A stretch of DNA of 64,000 nt, taken from positions 1-64,000 of the forward strand of contig PHEV01000008.1 of the NCBI GenBank assembly GCA_002843035.1, written 5' to 3'. Numbering within the stretch: position 1 is the first letter of the stretch; each line of letters opens with the position of its first letter. This document shows positions 45,307 to 52,958 of the stretch, piece after piece. This DNA comes from Actinobacteria bacterium HGW-Actinobacteria-5. GTDB taxonomy: Bacteria > Actinomycetota > Actinomycetes > Propionibacteriales > Propionibacteriaceae. The notes beneath the pieces were generated by a model. The model worked only from the letters and a program-made list of their open reading frames with translations. It did no database searches and was not told the DNA's origin. Position numbers and translations under genes: made by a program.

Positions 45307-46023
45307 ATGCCGAGGGCAGTGCGCGCGACGATCGTTCAGCCGGACCCGCATGTGCCGGTGGACCGATTCGGCCCCTGGCTGGCGAGCAACCGGGTGCTGG
45401 TGCGCGCGGTTCCGCTGTGGCTGCGCGATGTGCCCAAGGTCGGCGACCTGGGCGACGGCCTGCTCGTACTCGGCGGCATCATGAGTGCCCACGACGGTGC
45501 CGAGTACTCGTGGCTGGAGCCGCTCAAGCAGCTGATGGTCGACGCGGTGGACGCCGAAATCCCCACGCTCGCGATCTGCCTGGGCCACCAGTTGCTGGCC
45601 GAGGCCTTCGGTGGCCAGGTGACGGTCTCGCACCCGGGCGGCGGCGAGCACGGTGCCTACCCCGTGACCTGGCACGAGGCGGCCTCCGGCGACCCGTTGC
45701 TGGGTCGGCTCGCGGAGGGCGGACGCACGCTGCTCGCCGAGTCCCACTCCGACGCGGTCACCAGGCTCCCGGACGGGGCGGTGCAGCTGGCCAGCACCGA
45801 GCGGTACCCCAACCAGGCCTTCCGGGTCGGCTCGGCCGTCGGGGTGCAGTTCCATCCCGAGGCGTCCCCCGACCTGATGGGGCGCTGGGCTGAACTCACC
45901 GGTGGCGACGCCCGCACGATGCGACGCTCGATGCACGCTCAGGACACCGAGATCTCCCGCAACGGGCGGCTGCTCGCACAGGCGTTCTGCGGTCAGTTGC
46001 GCGCGAAGGCCCTGGCCGCCTGA
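45307..46023 (+). CDS. Class I glutamine amidotransferase-like protein
   Basis: 238 aa. The nucleophile motif is LAICLGHQLLAEAFGG near residue 97 and the His/Glu pair is VGVQFHPEASPDL near residue 182, so the catalytic triad is complete. LVLGGIMSAHD near residue 57 is the oxyanion loop. It is a stand-alone GATase1 of the GuaA-N/YfeJ-like group; such proteins may act on gamma-glutamyl compounds or supply ammonia to an unlinked partner. The ATG lies 6 nt after TAATCT (45295-45300), with no Shine-Dalgarno, so it is predicted leaderless. Confidence 0.87.
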   Translation: MPRAVRATIVQPDPHVPVDRFGPWLASNRVLVRAVPLWLRDVPKVGDLGDGLLVLGGIMSAHDGAEYSWLEPLKQLMVDAVDAEIPTLAICLGHQLLAEAFGGQVTVSHPGGGEHGAYPVTWHEAASGDPLLGRLAEGGRTLLAESHSDAVTRLPDGAVQLASTERYPNQAFRVGSAVGVQFHPEASPDLMGRWAELTGGDARTMRRSMHAQDTEISRNGRLLAQAFCGQLRAKALAA

Positions 46024-46072
46024 TATCAGGCCCGGATGGCCTATGGTGGTCGCCAGCAACCCGGGAGCCTGA

Positions 46073-46504
46073 ATGATCCGCCTACTGCCCTTCGTCGTCG
46101 AAGCCGTGATCCTCGTGTTCTGCCTGATCGACGCGATCCTTGCCGACGATTCGAGGGTGCGGAACCTGCCCAAGTGGGGCTGGATCCTCCTGATCATCGT
46201 CATCCCGCTGGTCGGCGGCATCGCCTGGCTCGTCGCCGGCCGCCCGGTGAACGCGCCACCAAGACAGGTGCCGTGGCCCTCCCGTACCGCCGGCTACCCG
46301 GAGACGGAGCGTCCGGCCCACCTGCGGCCGAAGGCCCCCGACGACGACCCCGAGTTCCTGGCGAGCCTGAAGAAGTCGAACTCCGACCATGAGCGCATGC
46401 TCAAGCAGTGGGAGGACGACCTGCGCCGCCGCGAGGAGGACCTGCGCAAGCAGTCCGATGCGGGCCCGGACGCCACGCCGGACGCAGGCCCGGACGAACG
46501 CTGA
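46073..46504 (+). CDS. PLDc_N-domain membrane protein
   Basis: 143 aa. Two N-terminal membrane helices with the PLDc_N motif: VEAVILVFCLIDAILADDSR, then LPKWGWILLIIVIPLVGGIAWLVAGRP. This domain normally precedes phospholipase D catalytic domains, but here it is followed only by a hydrophilic charged tail with a short coiled coil (DHERMLKQWEDDLRRREEDL) and a DAGPDATPDAGPDER end. No catalytic HKD motif. ATG with CCCGGGAGCC upstream. Role unknown. Confidence 0.83.
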   Translation: MIRLLPFVVEAVILVFCLIDAILADDSRVRNLPKWGWILLIIVIPLVGGIAWLVAGRPVNAPPRQVPWPSRTAGYPETERPAHLRPKAPDDDPEFLASLKKSNSDHERMLKQWEDDLRRREEDLRKQSDAGPDATPDAGPDER

Positions 46505-46534
46505 CCCGGCCCCGCTACCGAATCGGCGAGTACC

Positions 46535-47476
46535 TCACCCGGTCACGGCCGGCTCGGACTCGGACAGCGCGGAAGGCGGCACGGGTTCGGTCGGGACAGG
46601 TGGACGCCGGGCGCCGACCAGGACGCCGGCGACGACCACGATGCCGCCGAGCAGTTCGAGCCAGGTGGGACGCTCGCCCAGCGCCAGCGCGGCGGTGAGG
46701 ATGCCGACCACGGGCACCAGCATCGAGAACGGCGCCACGACGCCGGCGGGGTGCCGGGCCAGCAGCCACGTCCAGATCCCTGAACCGACCGCGGTCGCGA
46801 TGATGCAGGTGTAGGCCAGCCCCACCCACGCGGGCAGCGCGGACGCGCTCAGCGAACCCGCCAGCGCCGTCCAGATCTGCCCCGGCCCTTCGAAGACCAG
46901 CGACAGCGCGAGCATCGGCACCGGCACGACCACGGACATCCACAAGGTCAGATGCAGCGGGTTCGGCGGCTGGGCCAGCCTGCTGGCGAGGTTGCCGAAC
47001 GCCCAGCCGAGCCCGCCGGCGAGCACGAGCAGGAACGGCACCAGCGCTGCGGCCTGGGCGCGGGAGGCCCCGACGAGGGCCATGCCGAGGATCGCCACCG
47101 CGATCCCCAGCCACTGGCGTCCGCGCACCCGCTCACCGAGCAGCAGCGCGCCGAGGATCAGGGTGAACGGTGCGGACGCCTGCAGCACGAGGGAGGCGAG
47201 GCCGGTAGGCATCCCGGCCGCCATGCCCCAGTAGAGGAACGTGAACTGGGCCACACCGAAGCCGAGGCCGTAGCCCACCAGCCAACGCAGACGAACCTGC
47301 GGCCGGGGCACGAACAGCAGGGTCGGTACGGCGATCAGGGCGAACCGCAGCGCGACCAGGAAGAAAGGCGGGAACTGGCCGAGCGAGGCATGGATCGCCA
47401 GGAAGTTCACGCCCCACAGCGCGGCCACGATGACGGCGAGCAGGCGATGACGAACAGGCACCACACCATCGTCCAC
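46535..47476 (-). CDS. EamA-family transporter
   Basis: Ten-helix drug/metabolite transporter, 313 aa, with two repeated EamA domains: LLAVIVAALWGVNFLAIHAS... and WAFGNLASRLA...SGIWTWLLARHPAGVVAPFS. The HASLGQFPPFFLVALRFALI and QASAPFTLILGALLLGE segments fit E. coli EamA (O-acetylserine/cysteine exporter) and YdeD-like proteins. GTG start at 47476. It is divergent from a LysR regulator, with 56 bp between, a classical exporter-regulator pair. A cysteine-pathway substrate would fit the sulfur genes 2-7 kb away but is inference. Confidence 0.9.
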   Translation of the reverse strand: MDDGVVPVRHRLLAVIVAALWGVNFLAIHASLGQFPPFFLVALRFALIAVPTLLFVPRPQVRLRWLVGYGLGFGVAQFTFLYWGMAAGMPTGLASLVLQASAPFTLILGALLLGERVRGRQWLGIAVAILGMALVGASRAQAAALVPFLLVLAGGLGWAFGNLASRLAQPPNPLHLTLWMSVVVPVPMLALSLVFEGPGQIWTALAGSLSASALPAWVGLAYTCIIATAVGSGIWTWLLARHPAGVVAPFSMLVPVVGILTAALALGERPTWLELLGGIVVVAGVLVGARRPPVPTEPVPPSALSESEPAVTG

Positions 47477-47532
47477 GAAGTTTTCTTGAAGTACCAGCGC
47501 ATGATTGTGAATCTTTACTTTAGGCTGGCTTC
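47477..47532. promoter_or_regulatory. EamA-LysR divergent regulatory region
   Basis: Only 56 bp, clearly more A/T-rich than its surroundings (ATGATTGTGAATCTTTACTT), typical of a LysR binding and promoter region. TAGGCT (47521-47526) lies exactly 6 nt before the lysR ATG, so that mRNA is predicted leaderless. GAAGTA and TACTTT form a loose inverted pair that may be the LysR box. Confidence 0.5.
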
Positions 47533-48432
47533 ATGGATGTGCGACACCTCGAGCTGCTCCGCGAACTGGCCGACCGCGGCACGGTCACGGCCGTGGCCGA
47601 GGCGACCTTCCGCTCGCCATCGGCGGTGAGCCAGCAGCTGCGCAGCGCCGAGCGCGCGTTCGGCACGGCGCTGGTCGAGCCGGACGGACGTGGACTGCGG
47701 CTCACCGCGGCCGGACGGCTGCTGGCCGAGGGAGCGGTGGGAGTGGCGACCGAACTCGGACGGCTGCAGCGCGGGCTGGACGACCTGCGCGGCCACCCGT
47801 CCGGCGTGGTGCGGATCGCGGGCCTGCCGAGCGCCGTGGAGTTCCTGGTGCCGGGTCTGGTCTCGCGGCTGGCCGGCACCGACGTCGAGGTGGAGCTCAC
47901 CGACGAGGACGTCGCCGAGGCGGACTTCGCGTCCCGGGCGGCCGACCACGACCTGGTGATCGGGCACAGCCTCGCCGACGTACCCGCCGGCTCCGACCGC
48001 CTGCTTACCCGCGTCCTCGCCCACGAGCCGCTCGACGTGGCCCTGCCGGCGTCCCACCGACTGGCCGGGCTCCCCGCACTCACCGCAGCCGACCTCGCGG
48101 GCGAGCGCTGGATCGGGGTGCCCCTGGGCTTCCCCTTCGACACGGTGCGGATCGCGATCGAGAACCGCGCCGGAGTGGCGCTGCAGATCGTGCAGCGGAT
48201 CCGCGACAACCGGGTCGTCGAGGCACTGGTCGCGGCCGGGGTGGCCTGCGCCCTGCTGCCGCGATTCACCACCCGCCCGCGGGCGGGGGTCGTGCTGGTC
48301 CCCCTGACCGACGTGCGCTCGGTGCGCTCGATCGTCGCGCTGGGTCGTCCGGACCGGCTCGAGCGCGCCGCCGTCCGGCTGGCCCTGGGCGCGCTGGTCG
48401 AGAGCGGCCGGGACGCCGAAACCACGCGCTAG
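47533..48432 (+). CDS. LysR-family regulator (EamA partner)
   Basis: 299 aa. The N-terminal HTH reads LELLRELADRGTVTAVAEATFRSP then SAVSQQLRSAERAFG (residues 6-43), followed by the co-inducer-binding domain with its two lobes (GVVRIAGLPSAVEFLVPGL, VLAHEPLDVALPASHRLAG, RDNRVVEALVAAGVACALLP). It is divergent from the EamA exporter and presumably controls it when the exported metabolite builds up. No Shine-Dalgarno; -10 box 6 nt before the ATG. Its effector cannot be read from sequence. Confidence 0.91.
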   Translation: MDVRHLELLRELADRGTVTAVAEATFRSPSAVSQQLRSAERAFGTALVEPDGRGLRLTAAGRLLAEGAVGVATELGRLQRGLDDLRGHPSGVVRIAGLPSAVEFLVPGLVSRLAGTDVEVELTDEDVAEADFASRAADHDLVIGHSLADVPAGSDRLLTRVLAHEPLDVALPASHRLAGLPALTAADLAGERWIGVPLGFPFDTVRIAIENRAGVALQIVQRIRDNRVVEALVAAGVACALLPRFTTRPRAGVVLVPLTDVRSVRSIVALGRPDRLERAAVRLALGALVESGRDAETTR

Positions 48433-48461
48433 CCTCGTCCGCGGCAGCGAAGGGAGCCTCC

Positions 48462-49295
48462 ATGGAGCAAAAGACGATCGTGATCACGGGCGCCAGCGAC
48501 GGTGTCGGCGCGGCAGCGGCGCGCGAACTGGCCGGACGCGGAGCGCAGGTGGTCCTGGTCGGCCGGTCGCCGCAGAAGACGACCGCGCTCGCCGAGGAGC
48601 TCGGAGCCCCCCACCACCTGGCCGACTTCGCCTCCCTGGCCCAGGTGCGACGGCTCGCGGCAGAGCTGGACGCCGCCTACCCGCGGATCGACGTGCTCGC
48701 GAACAACGCCGGCGGCATCATGGGGTCGAAGCGGAAGGTCACCGAGGACGGCAACGAACTCACCTTCCAGGTGAACCACCTGGCCGGGTTCCTGCTCACC
48801 ACGCTGCTGATGGACAAGCTCATTGCGAGCCGGGCGTGCGTGATCCAGACCTCCAGCGTCGCCGCCCGGCTGGCCGGACGCGTCGAGCTCGACAACCTGC
48901 AGCTCGAACACGGCTACTCGGCCCAGAGCGCCTACGGGGCGAGCAAGCTGGAGAACATCCTGTTCACCAGGGAGCTGCACCGGCGCTTCCACGACCAGGG
49001 CATCAGCGCGGCGGCCTTCCACCCGGGGGTGGTCGGCACGAACTTCGCCCTGGACACCGACAGCCCGATGCGCTTCTTCTACGCCGCCGGGTTCCTCCGG
49101 AGGCTGTTCACGATCACCCCCGACCGCGGCGCCGACCAGCTCGTCTGGCTGGCCGACGGCACGCCCGGCACCACCTGGCAGTCCGGTGGCTACTACGAGA
49201 AGCGCAAGCCCGGCCACACCGCAGCCCAGGCCGACGACGCCGAGACTGCTCGCCGGCTCTGGGATGCGTCCGCGCGCCTGGTCGGCCCGGCCTGA
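48462..49295 (+). CDS. Short-chain dehydrogenase/reductase
   Basis: 277 aa. The cofactor loop is IVITGASDGVGAAAARELAG (TGxxxGxG, residues 7-26), the NNAG motif is LANNAGGIMG, the catalytic Ser is in VIQTSSVAARLAG and the catalytic pair YGASK lies near residue 164. VGRSPQK after the second strand suggests NADP(H). It resembles retinol-dehydrogenase/WW-domain-type SDRs. ATG with GAAGGGAGCCTCC. It lies 29 bp after lysR on the same strand, so both may be on one transcript. Substrate unknown. Confidence 0.88.
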   Translation: MEQKTIVITGASDGVGAAAARELAGRGAQVVLVGRSPQKTTALAEELGAPHHLADFASLAQVRRLAAELDAAYPRIDVLANNAGGIMGSKRKVTEDGNELTFQVNHLAGFLLTTLLMDKLIASRACVIQTSSVAARLAGRVELDNLQLEHGYSAQSAYGASKLENILFTRELHRRFHDQGISAAAFHPGVVGTNFALDTDSPMRFFYAAGFLRRLFTITPDRGADQLVWLADGTPGTTWQSGGYYEKRKPGHTAAQADDAETARRLWDASARLVGPA

Positions 49296-49298
49296 CGC

Positions 49299-50093
49299 TC
49301 AGCCCTGCTGGGCCTTGGCCAGCGCCGCCTCGAACGGGCCGGCGTGGTAGGGATCACCGTCGAACAGCGTGCCATTGATCTTGATCGTCGGGGTGCCCTG
49401 GATCGTGGGCAGCCGGTTCGCGGTCAGCTCGTCCAGCCACGCAACGTACTTCTGGTCGGCGAAGCTGGAGACCACGTCCGCAGGTACGCCCACGCCGGCG
49501 GCAAGATCGGCGATCTGCTGATCGCTCAGCCCGGTGGAGTTCTCCGCCGGCTGGTTCTGGTACAGCGCCTGGTAGAAGGCCAGCGCCGCCGAAGGGTCGG
49601 CGTTGGCGACCGTCGCAAACGCGTTGGCAGCCCTGGTCGAGTACTTGGTCCCCTGCGAGGCGTCGTCGAGGAAGTTGAGCGGGAAGATCTCCAGCTTCAC
49701 TCCGCCCGAGGCGACGGCCTGGCTGAGCACACTGCCGTTGGCGCGGTCGAATTCGCCGCAGTAGGGGCAGATGAAGTCGGTGTAGATGGTCACCGTGGTG
49801 GGCGCCGAGGCGTTGCCCAACACGATGGCGCCGGAGGCGTCCACCGCGCTGGGCGCACTCGCCGTGGTCTGGGCGACCGGCACGCTCGCGGCGGTCGAGG
49901 CTCGCGAGGAGCCCATCGCGAGGCCGATGGCGGCAACCACCCCAACGATGGCGGCCGCGGCGACGACTGCGATGCCGACGCGGACGGCGACGGTGCGACG
50001 GCGTGCCGCTTGTTGCTCGGCCAGGCGTTGCTGGCGCAGGGAGTCGCGGCGGTTGCCTGCCACGGGAGGCGGGGTCGGGTTCTGTTTGGTCAT
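49299..50093 (-). CDS. DsbA-like membrane-anchored thiol oxidoreductase, copy 1
   Basis: Predicted to introduce or isomerise disulfides in exported proteins. Starts at ATG 50093 after GAAGGACAG. A cytoplasmic basic N-terminus (DSLRQQRLAEQQAARRRTVA) leads into one membrane helix (VGIAVVAAAAIVGVVAAIGL), then a Ser/Ala linker and a DsbA/thioredoxin-like domain with active site CPYC (TIYTDFICPYCGEFD) and cis-Pro region QGTPTIKING. 264 aa. It is a clear paralogue of copy 2 (51425-52198). The upstream neighbours are a two-TM cysteine protein and VKOR, which would reoxidise it. Confidence 0.92.
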   Translation of the reverse strand: MTKQNPTPPPVAGNRRDSLRQQRLAEQQAARRRTVAVRVGIAVVAAAAIVGVVAAIGLAMGSSRASTAASVPVAQTTASAPSAVDASGAIVLGNASAPTTVTIYTDFICPYCGEFDRANGSVLSQAVASGGVKLEIFPLNFLDDASQGTKYSTRAANAFATVANADPSAALAFYQALYQNQPAENSTGLSDQQIADLAAGVGVPADVVSSFADQKYVAWLDELTANRLPTIQGTPTIKINGTLFDGDPYHAGPFEAALAKAQQG

Positions 50094-50176
50094 GGGGCTG
50101 TCCTTCACTGAGGCGGGGATCTCCGCCGGTAGACGTCTGTTGGCGGCGAGAGCCGCCCGGGCGCGATGGCGCGCGG

Positions 50177-50194
50177 TCGCGCTGCGGAGCGCGA
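50177..50194 (-). terminator. Hairpin between the membrane-protein and DsbA genes, copy 1
   Basis: TCGCGCT-GCGG-AGCGCGA, a perfect 7-bp stem with a 4-nt loop, 14 nt beyond the stop of the upstream gene. No T-tract. The equivalent position in the second copy (52290-52311) also has a perfect hairpin, so an attenuator or mRNA-stability role between the two genes is likely. Confidence 0.5.
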
Positions 50195-50207
50195 GGGTCG
50201 AGTCAGG

Positions 50208-50678
50208 TCAGGAAAGGCAGGACGGAGGGCCGCGGCGCGGGTTCTCCCGCGTCCGGATGACGCCCGGGTACCCGGTCTGGATACGCACCGGCGCCGGCTG
50301 GCGCTGCGGCACCACCAGCCCGGAGAGCTGCACCAGCGCGGCGGCGAGCACCCGGCCGGTAGCGTCGGAGAGCCGACGGGAACCCCGCACCAGGAGCGCG
50401 CCGGCGAGGATCAGCGCAGGGAGCAGCACGAGCTGTACGAGCAGCGTGGCCGCGATCACCAGCGTCCAGCTCACCACCGGGGTGGGCGCGCTCACGCAGG
50501 CCGCACCGGAGGTGTTCGGGATCCACTGGTAGAGCGGGTGGCCGCTGTCGAAGCAGGCCACCACACTGACTCTGGGCAGGCGGAGCAGCAGCGGGACCAG
50601 TGCGAGCACCGTGAGCACACCCGCAGCGAGGCGCGACCGGATCCCCGGACGAGGCAACCACTGCCGAACGCTCTGCAC
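50208..50678 (-). CDS. Uncharacterised two-TM protein with conserved cysteines, copy 1
   Basis: 156 aa, GTG start with TATCGT 7 nt upstream, so it may have its own leaderless promoter. Helix 1 is LAAGVLTVLALVPLLLRLP; then an outer loop VACFDSGHPLYQWIPNTSGAACVSAP with Cys42 and Cys61; then helix 2 (TLVIAATLLVQLVLLPALIL), an Arg-rich stretch, and a tail ending TRENPRRGPPSCLS with Cys154. The paralogue at 52318-52794 keeps all three cysteines (42, 64, 157), the HPLYQWIP motif and the tail motif. I know no family name. The cysteine pair facing DsbA and VKOR suggests a redox partner or a substrate/tether of DsbA. Confidence 0.85.
   Translation of the reverse strand: MQSVRQWLPRPGIRSRLAAGVLTVLALVPLLLRLPRVSVVACFDSGHPLYQWIPNTSGAACVSAPTPVVSWTLVIAATLLVQLVLLPALILAGALLVRGSRRLSDATGRVLAAALVQLSGLVVPQRQPAPVRIQTGYPGVIRTRENPRRGPPSCLS
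50234..50253 (-). other. Hairpin inside the 3' coding end of the two-TM gene, copy 1
   Basis: GCGCGGG-TTCT-CCCGCGT, a stem of 6-8 bp with a TTCT loop, at the codons of the conserved tail motif. The other copy has a perfect 8-bp version at the same place, with over 20 identical bases. Confidence 0.45.
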
Positions 50679-50757
50679 GGGAGGAACGATACCCGCCCGC
50701 GCCAGCGCGACACCTGTCCCCTTGCGGGTGATACTGCGCCCGGTCGAGGGCGGGCCG

Positions 50758-51432
50758 TCAGGTCATCAGCGGCGCGTATTTCGTGACGATCATCGTCACC
50801 ACCGCCATCAGCCAGACCGCAACCGCGAGCGCATCGAGGTCCGCGGCGACGAACCGTCGCGCCGCCCTGCTGGCCCGCTCGGGCAGGAACAGATTGCCGT
50901 CGCGGATGTTCACGTGGGTGAGCGAGGTGAACACCAGCGTCGTCGACAGGGTGACCAGCAGGCACCAGGGACACAGTGCACCAATCACGAAGTACGCCTG
51001 GAAGAACAACCAGTAGGCGAACACGACCCCGAGGGTGTACACGACCTGCGCGGACAGCATGAACCATCGCGGGAACCGGACTCCGCCCAGGCTCGCCACG
51101 GCGATCGTGATCACGACCGGCTCGGCGACCAGGCCCAGAAACGCGTTCGGGAAGCCGAACAGGCTCGCCTGCCACGACACGCCGACCGTCCCACAGCTGA
51201 TCACCGAGCTGATGTTGCACGACAGTGCGGCCTGCGGATCCGCCGCCAGGAGCACCGCGTCCACGGACAGCACGAAGGACGCGAGCAGGCTCAGGCACGC
51301 CGAGGCCAGCATGGTGGTGAAGATCCAGGCGTTCGACTGCCGCACCCGGCGGAGACCGCCGAGGACGGACCGGTGGGCATCGCCGACGACCCGGTCCTGA
51401 TCAGGAGCCACAGTGGCCGACCGCTCACGCAC
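50758..51432 (-). CDS. VKOR-family disulfide oxidase (DsbB-equivalent)
   Basis: Membrane quinone-linked oxidase that reoxidises DsbA-type proteins; actinobacteria use VKOR in place of DsbB. Four to five helices. The loop cysteines are in LSCNISSVISCGTV, and the active site CPWC is in VIGALCPWCLLVTLST. The start is uncertain: GTG 51432 overlaps the DsbA copy 2 stop by 8 bp and fits coupling; the ORF track uses GTG 51465, and GTG 51411 is also possible. About 224 aa. It lies between the two membrane-protein/DsbA pairs, so one oxidase probably serves both. Confidence 0.93.
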   Translation of the reverse strand: MRERSATVAPDQDRVVGDAHRSVLGGLRRVRQSNAWIFTTMLASACLSLLASFVLSVDAVLLAADPQAALSCNISSVISCGTVGVSWQASLFGFPNAFLGLVAEPVVITIAVASLGGVRFPRWFMLSAQVVYTLGVVFAYWLFFQAYFVIGALCPWCLLVTLSTTLVFTSLTHVNIRDGNLFLPERASRAARRFVAADLDALAVAVWLMAVVTMIVTKYAPLMT

Positions 51433-52198
51433 CGGCGGCCCGACTGATCGCGGCAGCCAGCGCACCCGCGCTGTACAGGTCCCCGCTGAACACCTGACCG
51501 TTGACCTTCACCGTCGGCGTCCCCGTGACGCCGGAGTCGAAGGCCTGGTTGGTGATCTGATCCACCCACGGCACGTACTGCTGCGTGGCGAAGGTCGCCG
51601 AGACGGAGTCGGGCACCCCGGCCTGGCGCGCGAACTCCACCAGCTGTGCGTCGGTGAGTCCTGCCGAGCCCTCCGCGGGCTGGTTCGCGTAGAGCAGCCG
51701 GTCGAAGTTCCAGGCGAGCGTGGGATCGGTGTTCGCGACGGTGACGAACGCGTTCGCGGCGCGGGTGGAGTACTTCGTGCCCGACGACTGCGGATCGAGG
51801 AACGACATCGGGTGGATCTCGAGCTTCGCGATGCCTGCGTCCACGGCGGCGGTGAGGTCGTCGCCGTTCACCCGCTCGAACGTCCCGCAGTAAGGGCACA
51901 TGAAGTCGGCATAGATGGTGACCGTGACGGGCGCGTCAGGGTTGCCGATCACGACGGCTCCGCTGTCAGTGGCACCCATCGGGGTGACGAGCGACCCGGA
52001 GGCGGTCCCTGCGGAGCCCGGCCGGGCGACCGCCCAGACAATGACGCAGAGAAGCACGGCGATGACGGCGAATCCGGTGGCCCAGGCGGCCTTGATGACG
52101 AGGCCGGTGCGTCGCGCTGCGCGCGCGTCGGCCTCCTGTTGCCGGCGAAGGGCCTCGCGCCGGTCAGTGGTGGACGTACTTCTCCTGGTGGATGACAT
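51425..52198 (-). CDS. DsbA-like membrane-anchored thiol oxidoreductase, copy 2
   Basis: 257 aa from ATG 52198 (MSSTRRSTSTTDRREALRRQ), with GAAGAAACC upstream; the ORF track adds 29 false residues. Same layout as copy 1: basic cytoplasmic N-terminus, one membrane helix (ATGFAVIAVLLCVIVWAVA), short linker, DsbA-like domain with active site CPYC (TIYADFMCPYCGTFE) and cis-Pro region VTGTPTVKVNG. A Cys lies within the membrane helix here, not in copy 1. Its stop overlaps the VKOR start. The two DsbA proteins are similar throughout but diverged enough to have different substrates. Confidence 0.92.
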   Translation of the reverse strand: MSSTRRSTSTTDRREALRRQQEADARAARRTGLVIKAAWATGFAVIAVLLCVIVWAVARPGSAGTASGSLVTPMGATDSGAVVIGNPDAPVTVTIYADFMCPYCGTFERVNGDDLTAAVDAGIAKLEIHPMSFLDPQSSGTKYSTRAANAFVTVANTDPTLAWNFDRLLYANQPAEGSAGLTDAQLVEFARQAGVPDSVSATFATQQYVPWVDQITNQAFDSGVTGTPTVKVNGQVFSGDLYSAGALAAAISRAAGA

Positions 52199-52289
52199 GG
52201 TTTCTTCGATTCCGGGCGACGGGCGCCCTGCCAGAGTGGTGAGGGAGGGGACGGCGACCAGGCCGTCCGGCGCGCACAGGCGCAAGGAA

Positions 52290-52311
52290 GCCGCGCCGGG
52301 TGCGGCGCGGC
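52290..52311 (-). terminator. Hairpin between the membrane-protein and DsbA genes, copy 2
   Basis: GCCGCGCC-GGGTGC-GGCGCGGC, a perfect 8-bp stem with a 6-nt loop, 7 nt beyond the stop of the two-TM gene. No T-tract. It corresponds in position to 50177-50194. Confidence 0.5.
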
Positions 52312-52317
52312 GCTACA

Positions 52318-52794
52318 TCACAGGCAGGTCGGAGGCCCGCGACGCGGGTTCTCCCGCGTCCGGGTCGCACCGGTGAATCGCGTTCGGACCGGGACGGCCA
52401 CCGGCCGCCGGCCCGGGACCAGGACCGCGCCGAGCTGCACCAGGGCTGCCGCCAAGACGCGATCCACGATCGCGGCGAGACGGCGGACCGCCCGCAGCAG
52501 CATCGCGCCGACCAGAAGCAGTGCCGGCAGCAGAGCGAGCTGGACGATCAGCGTGGCACCGATCATCAGGGTCCAGCCGAGCACCGGCGCGGGGGCGCTG
52601 ACGCAGTGCACCCCGGCGGCGAAATCGCTCGTCGGGATCCACTGGTACAGCGGGTGCGTGCCGTCGAAGCACGCCACCACAATCACCCTGGGCAGGCGCA
52701 GCAGAGGCGGCACCAGCACGAGCACGGTGAGCAGGGCGGCGACGAGCCGCGTCCGGATTCCCGGACGGGGCGACCACCGCCGAAGCCTTTGCAT
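52318..52794 (-). CDS. Uncharacterised two-TM protein with conserved cysteines, copy 2
   Basis: 158 aa, starting MQRLRRWSPRPGIRTRL at ATG 52794 with TATGGT 6 nt upstream (leaderless type); it is the first gene of the five-gene thiol operon. Helices LVAALLTVLVLVPPLL and LMIGATLIVQLALLPALLLVG enclose an outer loop ACFDGTHPLYQWIP...HCVSAP with Cys42 and Cys64. The C-terminal motif TRENPRRGPPTCL places Cys157 next to the end. Conservation between copies is strongest at the N-terminus, the loop and the tail, weakest in the linker, which argues for functional constraint. No family recognised. Confidence 0.87.
   Translation of the reverse strand: MQRLRRWSPRPGIRTRLVAALLTVLVLVPPLLRLPRVIVVACFDGTHPLYQWIPTSDFAAGVHCVSAPAPVLGWTLMIGATLIVQLALLPALLLVGAMLLRAVRRLAAIVDRVLAAALVQLGAVLVPGRRPVAVPVRTRFTGATRTRENPRRGPPTCL
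52341..52360 (-). other. Hairpin inside the 3' coding end of the two-TM gene, copy 2
   Basis: GACGCGGG-TTCT-CCCGCGTC, a perfect 8-bp stem with a TTCT loop, over the codons of the conserved tail motif RTRENPRRG. It could be an RNA signal, or simply reflect the conserved Arg/Pro codons. Confidence 0.45.
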
Positions 52795-52874
52795 GGGTGA
52801 ACCATACCTGCGGGGTTCCTCATCCGTGGACGCGGGAGTCGTCTGGTCTACCGAGCCCGTGTTAGCCTCCTCGC
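52795..52874. promoter_or_regulatory. Divergent promoters of the thiol operon and the cysteine operon
   Basis: 80 bp between two opposite start codons. Leftward, TATGGT (52801-52806, minus strand) lies 6 nt before the two-TM gene; rightward, TAGCCT (52863-52868) lies 6 nt before the leader-peptide ATG. Neither has a Shine-Dalgarno, so both mRNAs are predicted leaderless. The shared region allows joint control of disulfide formation and cysteine synthesis. Confidence 0.6.
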
Positions 52875-52958
52875 ATGCACACCAGCCGCAGGCTCGCCGT
52901 ATCGCTGAGCTACCCGCGCGCCCTTTCGTGCATGTGTTGTTGTCACAGCCTGGCCTGA
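52875..52958 (+). CDS. Cysteine-rich regulatory leader peptide
   Basis: A 27-codon ORF too short for the track: it begins MHTSRRLAVSLSYPRAL, then SCMCCCHSLA and stop. Four of five consecutive codons (19-23) encode Cys, three being TGT in a row, a rare choice in a genome this GC-rich. It is predicted leaderless (TAGCCT 6 nt upstream). In mycobacteria, short leaderless ORFs with a CCC motif control downstream sulfur genes by ribosome stalling when cysteine is scarce. Here the downstream operon ends in serine acetyltransferase, the first enzyme of cysteine synthesis, which makes the same mechanism very likely. Peptide function itself is not expected. Confidence 0.78.
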   Translation: MHTSRRLAVSLSYPRALSCMCCCHSLA

